Shown one piece after another: positions 58,401 to 64,000 of a stretch of 64,000 nt of DNA. The notes under the pieces were generated by a model. The model was not told where the DNA came from and did no database searches. It worked only from the letters and a program-made list of their open reading frames with translations. Numbering within the stretch: the stretch's first letter is position 1; each line of letters begins with the position of its first letter. Source of the stretch: MWAR01 sp035388825. GTDB lineage: Bacteria; Muiribacteriota; Ozemobacteria; Ozemobacterales; Ozemobacteraceae. The translations under genes and the position numbers were made by a program. The DNA is taken from assembly GCA_035388825.1 (NCBI GenBank), contig DAOOQQ010000015.1, positions 20,678 to 84,677 on the forward strand, written 5' to 3'.

Positions 58401-60385
58401 AGACCAGCCGGCTGCTCGGCATCCCCTACGGCGGGAACCTGATGTATTCGGGCCTGGTCGCAAGTATCGGCGCCGACCTGTCGATGGGAATGGCAATCGC
58501 TCCCGACGGTCAGCGGCTGATGATCGCGGCGGCAAATCCGAACCGGGTATATCTGGTGGATGTCTCGACGCCGGTTCAGAGCAGTTTCATGAAGGTGATC
58601 GACCACATCGAACTCAGCCAGCCCCCCACCTGCATCGCCGCCCGCCCCTTCACCCGGGTGAACAGCAAGAAAAACACCTATGAAGTCGCGGCGGAAATGG
58701 CCTCCGGCATCGGCGGAAGCAACATGGCAGCCGTCGCCTCCGGCGGCATCTACGTGGTCGGGGCGACCTCCTGTATCTTCGGAACGTCATCGAAGAAGGT
58801 TCTTGAGTTCAATCCTCTCCTGAATTCCCTCACGGATAAAGGCGACAAACTTCTCAGGGCAGTCGACGGACATTCCGTTTTCTCTTACGACGGGGACCTG
58901 TATGCCATGAATGGCCGCTCGACATCCACAAATCTCGCCTGGGTTCAGCGCTGGAATCCTACGACGAATATCGCCAGTTCCTCTGTTGACCCCACCAATA
59001 ATCTTCCGACTGGGTTGATCTCCTACTGGAAATTCGACGAAACTTCGGGAACCACGGCGGCGGATTCCGTCGGGACGAATCATGGCACCATTGCCGGAAA
59101 TCCGGTATGGACTGCAGGAAAATACGGAAACTGTCTCCAGTTCGATGGAAATGGCGATTACGTGAATTGTGGGAACAATACCAGCCTCAAATTTGGTTCG
59201 AGCGACTTCACGATATCGCTCTGGTTCAACACCACCGTGATCGGCCAGGACGTCACCTCCTGGAGGTCCATGCTTGGGTGGGGCTCCTGGGCAAGTACGG
59301 GAACGTCCATTTACGGTCGTCTCAATCTCCACCGAACTGGCGGTTATCTCGACACCTGGTGGAACAATGCGGAGCAAGTGACCGGTTCGACTCCAAACCT
59401 CCAGTCCGGCACTTGGCGCCACCTGGCTCTCACAAGATCTGGAAACACGTTCCAGTATTACCTCGACGGCACAGCCGATGGTTCTTCCTATTCAAACACC
59501 GTGTCATTTGATCTGAACGTCTTTCTTATCGGAAAAGCCCCCGACAGCACCAGTAACTTCCTGGGAGAAGCCGACGGTCAGTTCATCGGGAAGATCGATG
59601 ATGTCCAGGTCTACAACCGGGCGCTGAGCGTCACCGAGATCGGTGTTGCCAAAAATGGCGGCACCACCCCTGTCACCCCACCCGGTGTTTATCTGGCGAA
59701 ATCCCTTGCTGATGACGGAGTCACGGAGAGCAAGCGATACTGGCACGGCGGCGCCATGACCCCCTATGGCTATGTCATGGGCGGCGGCGTGGACGGAACG
59801 GACCGCAACTCCTGCCAGGTCTACTGGCCGAACGTCATCTCCAGCTATACCAGCGCCACCAGCCTGCATTACGGCCTCACCCGCGAGCTTCCCAACCTGC
59901 CTTCCACCACACACGGTCCGGCGTTCGTCTATCACAAAGGATATCTGTATCAGATCGGGGGGGCGCAGATTGGCTCAACCTACATCGGCGGGGTGAAGCG
60001 GTTCGATTTTTCGACCAACACCTGGACTGCTCTGACCGCAGCTGCCGACGGCGACTCCCTCACCGACCCGGGATTCCTGACGGAGCGGTATCAGCACGCA
60101 GCCTGCTCGTTCGGTGACGAGATCTTCGTCTTCGGTGGGGCCCAATGGAACAACGCCGGCGCTTCGATCATCAAAGACTCCTTCGCCTGGAATCCGGATA
60201 CCAAAGTCATCCGGAAACTGGCTCAGATTCCCAACACCCATGGCGGAACAGTCACGGATTCAACGCTGGCCCTTCGCACTTCAGGCATGACAGCCATCCC
60301 CTGTGGTTCCGCCATCTATCTGTTCGGCGGTGGTTCGACGTGGGGCGGTGGCGGCTCAGGCCAGGTACTTAAATATATACCATGA
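55412..60385 (+). CDS. Giant pseudopilin with propeller, LamG-like and kelch domains
   Basis: The 1657-residue protein begins with a 30-residue basic leader ending in RRSG, followed by VTLAEALVLIIVAGNLMVPV. This is a type III prepilin signal with the diagnostic Glu5. After the pilin helix come YncE/6-bladed propeller-like repeats (about 180-760; IYISDKDNICIYAIDPKTRN). A different module lies at about 770-980, more propeller at about 980-1190, a LamG/concanavalin-like domain at about 1196-1410 (LISYWKFDETSGTTAADSVG, IDDVQVYNRALS), and kelch repeats to the end (YLYQIGGAQ, EIFVFGGAQ, AIYLFGGGS). It is thus a pilus-tip or surface adhesin candidate, exported by a type IV pilus or type II secretion system. 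The start follows GGGAG; 55346 is a weaker alternative. Confidence 0.82.
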   Translation: MHTMINWLLAKVRAVSRRMRRSSVQARRSGVTLAEALVLIIVAGNLMVPVIGTLHNGIERTNKYAHQDRMRTIAQGEMSRILTEASFMRLPVVGYVATKTWPINDPDPIATYVMEVETLENIQLATLTSTITGDFPDPDNVVGTQPSNLKAVVITVTNVSDGEDPANPMQIRMFSMVAIPRSFNPNRIYISDKDNICIYAIDPKTRNVVETFPLPRQNPNISASNNKSSRPGNIAVHPNTNWILTQREQTLLWTNVAILSPTRRSSYQAYATSSTFLVDPTDNEEVRKDRGVAFRPDGRFCYVTSHAPTCVSIFSVPETLPASLTFQRSLTTGGDKITDLQVGEDGYLYIGDYSYGSKCFRRLNMYAPPAQAVLEDFDVKPNKEPIAACTSRDGRDVYAVWKGGIVTVSSSTITTGWASATISVPTSLGEDLQDIQITGDNAIAVVTSKKGGGNTRIYGLALPMQPSKITTWSVPNQLAFPGSGEVTNQAVLSPTMNEIWVDRKSAGVIYAIDGDGLAAGSYTTAIASDRVITFLPNGDAGCVAAKPPELVAVGCSGVNSIELIDPYSKIHYEDLRQSAYYGKPVHLAFDGTGSRLSACYDLYSTLPTEHDVFNQKRLADIDPEAWGTTNQRKPTHHIYYQNGGRLIQKYGTVVSSNGYISIDKTGVKRADEDFALTASMSDVVALNDGGALVLMTNTTDGWTRLDRIGPDATIWTRWDSRFDGFPTHGATRMAVSPDDSLLAFYVPPIGGNPEQVQMFDLRTNDFGKLTQQNGLISEVRNSTSGRFDVTPYITHNSSTLSATNRPIIEAFTANDSISAFQNYPANFWDQTGYRFRGHAQRYFGYFQPGNYSISTLGGQYCNYFRLFLDSTVQWVAWNVNVGYPFYQVPAAFTTGHSTSFQMDSSDQANDDIIGAVFFSINPADPAPTNSTNDGTTVTGLTAGDWKRTPSSLFRPLRFTPQNIGTWVNPTTNTNPNRIFMTYSRDVASPTLWVFNAETSRLLGIPYGGNLMYSGLVASIGADLSMGMAIAPDGQRLMIAAANPNRVYLVDVSTPVQSSFMKVIDHIELSQPPTCIAARPFTRVNSKKNTYEVAAEMASGIGGSNMAAVASGGIYVVGATSCIFGTSSKKVLEFNPLLNSLTDKGDKLLRAVDGHSVFSYDGDLYAMNGRSTSTNLAWVQRWNPTTNIASSSVDPTNNLPTGLISYWKFDETSGTTAADSVGTNHGTIAGNPVWTAGKYGNCLQFDGNGDYVNCGNNTSLKFGSSDFTISLWFNTTVIGQDVTSWRSMLGWGSWASTGTSIYGRLNLHRTGGYLDTWWNNAEQVTGSTPNLQSGTWRHLALTRSGNTFQYYLDGTADGSSYSNTVSFDLNVFLIGKAPDSTSNFLGEADGQFIGKIDDVQVYNRALSVTEIGVAKNGGTTPVTPPGVYLAKSLADDGVTESKRYWHGGAMTPYGYVMGGGVDGTDRNSCQVYWPNVISSYTSATSLHYGLTRELPNLPSTTHGPAFVYHKGYLYQIGGAQIGSTYIGGVKRFDFSTNTWTALTAAADGDSLTDPGFLTERYQHAACSFGDEIFVFGGAQWNNAGASIIKDSFAWNPDTKVIRKLAQIPNTHGGTVTDSTLALRTSGMTAIPCGSAIYLFGGGSTWGGGGSGQVLKYIP

Positions 60386-60987
60386 AATATCATACCCCCT
60401 TTCAGAGTTTCATTGCCCAGTCCGGCAACTCGTTCTGTCGGCGAAGCACGGGCTACACGCTGATGGAAATTCTCGCGGTGCTGTCGATCATCGCCATCAT
60501 GGCCAGCATCACGCTGCCGGCGGCGGACAACTTTTTTGCCTCCCAACGGTTGTCGGCCGAGGCGAACACCTTCATCCAGAATGTCCGCATGGCCCAATAT
60601 CTGGCATTAGAAACATCTGTATATTACAGATTATATTTTCTACCCGATGGAAGCGGCTACCAACTGAGTTCCTATGCACAGCCGACCGGTTGGGTCCAGA
60701 CAACGGTCATTCAGAATGTTACGGACGCCCTCAATCCGGCCAGCACCAACTGGGTCGATATCACCGGTATGGGAACGGTCGAAATCGACCCACTGGTCTC
60801 GTTCAAACCACCAGCCGGCGTTTCCATGATCTTCTTCCGCCCTGACGGCCTTCTGGTGCGAACCCCGGAATACGAGGCCGATCCCGTTCCGGACTGCATC
60901 GCCTCGTTCAGCTTCGGACAAAGAGACTTGACGGTCAATGTGACCCCGGTGGGCATCAGAGCATCAGAGGAGTTCTACGAGGAATGA
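60382..60987 (+). CDS. Type IV pseudopilin (GspH/FimT-like)
   Basis: The 201-residue protein has a 24-residue leader ending in STG, then YTLMEILAVLSIIAIMASIT, the prepilin cleavage and methylation signal with Glu5. It then has the helical spine and a small beta domain. Family resemblance is to GspH/FimT minor pilins, which join the pilus tip. The ATG overlaps the previous stop (ATGA), so it is coupled to the giant pseudopilin. A short AT-rich, rare-codon patch lies at 60604-60645. Confidence 0.85.
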   Translation: MKYHTPFQSFIAQSGNSFCRRSTGYTLMEILAVLSIIAIMASITLPAADNFFASQRLSAEANTFIQNVRMAQYLALETSVYYRLYFLPDGSGYQLSSYAQPTGWVQTTVIQNVTDALNPASTNWVDITGMGTVEIDPLVSFKPPAGVSMIFFRPDGLLVRTPEYEADPVPDCIASFSFGQRDLTVNVTPVGIRASEEFYEE

Positions 60988-61571
60988 GACCGACACCGGC
61001 AAAAGCCGCCTTCACGATGGTCGAGGTTCTCGTGGCCTCGATGGTCTTTGCCCTGATGGCCGTTTCCCTGCTTTCCTACGTCCAGTCCGGCTCCGAGATC
61101 TGGCGCCGGGGACACCAGCGCATGAGTGTCTCCTCGTATTTCCGCACGATCTCCCAGACGATCCAGCGCGATCTGCAGCAGGCCGACAAAGTCGTTGTCC
61201 CAGCCCTCAACCAGACGACAAGTGCGTTCAAATACGACATTCCGATCTTCAAGAACAAAGCGTATATCGGGACGGGCACCCTTTCCCTCAAATGGATCTC
61301 TACTGATCGAACCCTGCTGCGCGATCTCTTCAGCGTGACTCCGACCTTGACGATCGTCCCGACAAGCGCAGACGAGACGGCGGTGAACCAGATCGGCCGG
61401 GATCGTTTCAAGTTCATTCTTGCCCGGGATGTGGCCACCTTCTCGGCCACCCGTGTCTCATCCTGGTCGGTCAACGTGGCGATCGGCATTCAAAGCAGCA
61501 TGGGGGGCGGCGAAGAACTCGTCGAAGGTCAACTGGCGACCATGACGTTCGTCATTCCGGCCGGGAGGTGA
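60984..61571 (+). CDS. Type IV pseudopilin (GspJ/PilW-like)
   Basis: The 195-residue protein has a short leader ending in KAA, then FTMVEVLVASMVFALMAVSL. The residue before the cut is Ala rather than the usual Gly; prepilin peptidases tolerate this in some systems. Glu5 is present. The body (SEIWRRGHQRMSVSSYFRTI, QTIQRDLQQAD) is typical of GspJ/PilW minor pilins. It overlaps the previous gene by four bases and is coupled to it. Confidence 0.83.
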   Translation: MRPTPAKAAFTMVEVLVASMVFALMAVSLLSYVQSGSEIWRRGHQRMSVSSYFRTISQTIQRDLQQADKVVVPALNQTTSAFKYDIPIFKNKAYIGTGTLSLKWISTDRTLLRDLFSVTPTLTIVPTSADETAVNQIGRDRFKFILARDVATFSATRVSSWSVNVAIGIQSSMGGGEELVEGQLATMTFVIPAGR

Positions 61572-61576
61572 AATCC

Positions 61577-62254
61577 ATGCGACGCGGATCAGCAGCCATC
61601 ATTCTCACGATCATCATCCTGGGCTTCATGATGGCAATTTCCACCAGTTATGTCACGATGGTTCAAACCGAAACCCGTGTTCAGGCGAGTCAGGACAAGG
61701 CAGCCCGGGCACAGGACGCGGCCTTCGCCGGGGTCGGGTACGTGATCGCCCGGCTTCTCGCGACCAGCAGCACCTTCCTGGTCGACAGCACCCAGGCCTC
61801 CATCAAGGGCAAGCGGTTGTATTTCGCCTACAGCCGGAATGCCTATGACGTCACGGTGCGGTTCGATGATTTCGATGCCGACCCAACCACGACGTTTCAG
61901 AATGTCGCCTCCAGCCAGTGGCTGTATCCGCTCTCCCAGGGCATGCTGCTGGCGGATGAAATGGCGAGCTCGGTGGCCTTTCTGGTCACGACATACCCCG
62001 CGCCCAATCCCGCCGACACGGTCCCCCCCTACGACGTCGTTCCCGATTACTACTACGTGAAATCCCAGGGAATGTATCGCGATATCGACCCCGGCGGACT
62101 GGTGACGGCGACCTACACGGCGCAGATTCTGGCCCGCCTCGTGATCGCAACCTCGACGTTTCAGGTGAAGCTCGAACGATATCAGCCGATGGAAGTCGAG
62201 GTCGACAAGAACAACACGTCGTTTTTCCTGACGCCGAAGTTCATCTATCCCTGA
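61577..62254 (+). CDS. PilX/GspK-like pilus assembly protein
   Basis: The 225-residue protein starts MRRGSAAIILTIIILGFMMA, the N-terminus of PilX/GspK-type proteins, in which the prepilin helix is kept but Glu5 is absent. QDKAARAQDAAFAGVGYVIA is the following conserved helix (the AxxAAxAGv pattern). The rest is a beta-rich domain. The ATG at 61577 is chosen because GGAGGT lies seven bases upstream; a GTG at 61568 overlaps the previous stop. It ends the pseudopilin operon. No prepilin peptidase, assembly ATPase or secretin is in the window, so that machinery must be elsewhere. Confidence 0.72.
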   Translation: MRRGSAAIILTIIILGFMMAISTSYVTMVQTETRVQASQDKAARAQDAAFAGVGYVIARLLATSSTFLVDSTQASIKGKRLYFAYSRNAYDVTVRFDDFDADPTTTFQNVASSQWLYPLSQGMLLADEMASSVAFLVTTYPAPNPADTVPPYDVVPDYYYVKSQGMYRDIDPGGLVTATYTAQILARLVIATSTFQVKLERYQPMEVEVDKNNTSFFLTPKFIYP

Positions 62255-62319
62255 ACGACGCTCTCCGCCTGCACTCTCGCCCGGTTGTCGCCTCTCGGGG
62301 CTCGCCCGTGCCTTCGGGG

Positions 62320-62898
62320 TCAGTTTTCGTGCCAGATGAGGTCGACGGCGAGGGCGGCGGCGAGGACCAGCGGGGAGTGGGCCTGGTCGCCGGTGACCTC
62401 GACGCGGTAGTCGTCGGCGGTCGTCAGCAGCTCGCGGGCGGCACCGCCCCAGAGGTGCTCGATCCGGCCGATTGCGGCGCCCGTTGCGTCGGTGAACGAG
62501 AAGACGCGGCCGAACAGGTCGCCCCGGCAGGTTCCGAGCGCGGCTCCGGCGGCGTCGGTGACGTCGAGCCGGGGCTTGAAGGTGCAGCCGGCCTCGTGCA
62601 GGATTCCGATCACGGCTCCGTCCGCGTTTTTCACGGTGATCTTCGCGTACGGCCGCCACCCGGCCGCATCCAGCTCGAGGAGCTTTTTCCCGGTCTCGTC
62701 CGTCACGTCGACGGTCACCGGCAGCCAGCTCTTGTCAAAAAAAGCCTTCGCTATTTTTCGTCCCGCGCTCGCCCGCTCGACGGCCGATCCGAGCCGGGTG
62801 CACCCGGTCTCGTCGGTGATCAGATACGCTTCGCGGAGCTCGGCGGCCCCGACCGACTCGTGAATCCCGATAACCCGCTTCCCGAACAGACCGTTCAT
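62320..62898 (-). CDS. Scramblase/LURP-one-like beta-barrel protein
   Basis: The 192-residue protein resembles the Tubby-fold scramblase/LURP-one superfamily. Repeated strand-turn units include VDVTDETGKKLLELDAAGW, ITVKNADGAVIGILHEAG, RLDVTDAAGAALGTCRGDL and FSFTDATGAAIGRIEHLW. These lead to YRVEVTGDQAHSPLVLAAAL and the final hydrophobic helix AAALAVDLIWHEN. In bacteria such proteins are of unknown role; a lipid or membrane link is inferred from the eukaryotic relatives. GGAGGAG precedes the ATG. It is 25 bases behind the 63757 gene and probably shares its transcript. Confidence 0.75.
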   Translation of the reverse strand: MNGLFGKRVIGIHESVGAAELREAYLITDETGCTRLGSAVERASAGRKIAKAFFDKSWLPVTVDVTDETGKKLLELDAAGWRPYAKITVKNADGAVIGILHEAGCTFKPRLDVTDAAGAALGTCRGDLFGRVFSFTDATGAAIGRIEHLWGGAARELLTTADDYRVEVTGDQAHSPLVLAAALAVDLIWHEN

Positions 62899-62923
62899 CT
62901 CGTTTTCTCCTCCCGGTTTTTCC

Positions 62924-63757
62924 TCACCAGACGATCAGCGTCGGTGTCGCCGTCCAGCCCGCGGCCGTTTCTCCGGCTCCGGCGGCGGCGCGTTTCAGCT
63001 CCTCCCACAATGGAGAATCTATCGTATCGGCTATCGTTTTCCCGAATCCGGCACGGCCGGTGGCTTCCTTTAGCTTTCCCGCCCAGCCCGCGTGCGCCTG
63101 GGCATCCCCGGCGGCCCAGCCGGCGCGCAGCAGGTGCCAGGTGTCGGCAAAGCCGGACAAGGCACGACGGGCTTCTTCGGAAGCCGTGGCAAATCCTTCC
63201 GTCACGGCCTTGCGAAGCACATCGCGATCCGCCGCGGAAATCGGGGCGGGCTGTTCCGGCGCGCGCACGAAGGCGACGTATTCGGCCAGGGCTTCGATAT
63301 CCTGCAGCGTCACCGTATCCGAGCCCTGGGACGCGACGGCGTTCACCGCGGCATCCCGCACCTGCATATACAACTGGGCGGCCGGATCGGCCTCCTCCTC
63401 CGCGGCGGTATTCTCGAAATCCTCCCGCAGGACCTCGCGCACGCTCTCTCGCTGGTCGGGCGTCATGACGGCCATCGAGGCGACGAGCTGGCGCGCCTCG
63501 AGGAACGCCGCGCGGCCCTCGCGGTCCATGCCGGCGCACTCCTTCTTCAGCGTGGCCAGGAACGTCTCCTTCTGGCCCGTCGTCAGGCGGGTGTCGAGGA
63601 CGAACTCCATCAGCCGCACATGATCGAGCACGGCCCAGCTGGTGATCGGCGGCTCCCCCGCCACGATCACATCCGGCAGCGGCCCAGCCGCGAACGCCGC
63701 GACGAGGGCGGCCACGAACAGGAACGTCAGTCCCACGATGCGCTGAACGTGTTTCAT
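62924..63757 (-). CDS. Secreted helical protein of unknown function
   Basis: The 277-residue protein has a signal peptide (IVGLTFLFVAALVAAFAAG). The mature part is almost all helical, with many charged residues and no Cys (TPDQRESVREVLREDFENTA, LSGFADTWHLLRAGWAAGD). No enzymatic motif or family was recognised. A periplasmic scaffold, chaperone or colicin-immunity-like role cannot be told apart. It is the first gene of a two-gene unit with the scramblase-like gene. Confidence 0.65.
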   Translation of the reverse strand: MKHVQRIVGLTFLFVAALVAAFAAGPLPDVIVAGEPPITSWAVLDHVRLMEFVLDTRLTTGQKETFLATLKKECAGMDREGRAAFLEARQLVASMAVMTPDQRESVREVLREDFENTAAEEEADPAAQLYMQVRDAAVNAVASQGSDTVTLQDIEALAEYVAFVRAPEQPAPISAADRDVLRKAVTEGFATASEEARRALSGFADTWHLLRAGWAAGDAQAHAGWAGKLKEATGRAGFGKTIADTIDSPLWEELKRAAAGAGETAAGWTATPTLIVW

Positions 63758-63799
63758 GAGGGCATTCTAGCCGCGCCCTCCCCCCCCGGTCAACCCACC

Positions 63800-64000
63800 G
63801 GGAAACGCACCACAGAGATGAAAACCAGAGAGGAACGAACGCCTGCCCCCCCTTATTTCCGGGATGCGACGCAAACTCCATCTGCGCCATCTGTGTCATC
63901 TGCGGATCGGTTCCTGTAACGAAACCCGCAGAGCAGCCACCAAGGCACAAAAGAGAACGAACCACAGAGATACTCCGTTGAAATGCAATCGAATTTTTGC
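63800..64000. repeat. Dispersed-repeat cluster at the window end
   Basis: The stretch holds CACCACAGAGATGAAAACC, a CATCTGCGCCATCTGTGTC / CATCTGCGGATCGGTTC segment (about 63878-63930) matching 30922-30975, and AACCACAGAGATACTCCGTT (63958 on) matching the element at 21105. No gene is visible after 63757. Confidence 0.7.

Overview
The window is one 64 kb stretch of GC-rich, gene-dense chromosome from a diderm bacterium. The outer-membrane type signals are lipoprotein lipoboxes (4549, 33007), secreted proteins ending in an aromatic beta-barrel signal (661, 17788) and type IV prepilins. Gene order spoVG-glmU-prs is the one known from Bacillus. Together with many tetratricopeptide, FHA, zinc-ribbon and CHASE2 proteins of low recognisability, this points to a poorly sampled lineage, possibly Candidatus Riflebacteria/Ozemobacteria. 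That placement is a guess from style and not proven by any marker here. No phage, transposase, CRISPR array or rRNA is visible; one tRNA (Gln) is present.

Layout. 1-8944: end of rapZ, a small secreted barrel-like protein, spoVG, tRNA-Gln, a short glmU lacking the acetyltransferase half, prs, a large TPR lipoprotein, two small envelope proteins and a COG0731-type radical SAM protein. 8952-12288 (minus): an envelope operon with a zinc-ribbon membrane protein, an AMIN-STN protein and an SLH/carboxypeptidase-regulatory-like protein. 13089-17714 (minus): a second-messenger operon with a YmdB-fold protein that has lost its metal ligands, a CHASE2 adenylate cyclase and a GAF-GAF-HD-GYP phosphodiesterase. 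17788-21091: an outer-membrane barrel divergent from a sigma-54 activator. 21355-30733: a HAD phosphatase, a CHASE2-GAF-GGDEF cyclase, a sensor/TPR operon, a STAS protein, a 44-residue zinc ribbon and a YitT transporter. 31102-35796 (minus): PepF, a TPR lipoprotein and membrane proteins. 36041-42204: a run of secreted proteins including two putative zinc enzymes, bracketed by two paralogous GIDE-like membrane proteins. 43542-52203: an M55 aminopeptidase, a propeller protein and an unrecognised cassette ending in an FHA/zinc-ribbon protein. 52336-62254: a cNMP-binding/CpaE-like ATPase/TPR fusion followed by a pseudopilin operon headed by a 1657-residue pilin-tethered propeller/LamG/kelch protein. 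62320-63757: a scramblase/LURP-like protein and a secreted protein.

How it may work together. The window can make cAMP (class III cyclase), make and break c-di-GMP (GGDEF, HD-GYP) and bind a cyclic nucleotide (the 52336 fusion, next to the pili). I infer a surface programme in which second messengers control pilus assembly or polarity. The window itself does not prove this.

Intergenic DNA carries two dispersed repeat families: GC-rich palindromes, and longer nested inverted repeats built from CACAGAG or CATCTGCG words. Gaps over 300 bases (1854-2384, 30734-31101, 39546-40113) consist mostly of these; the other gaps are shorter and are described where something was seen.
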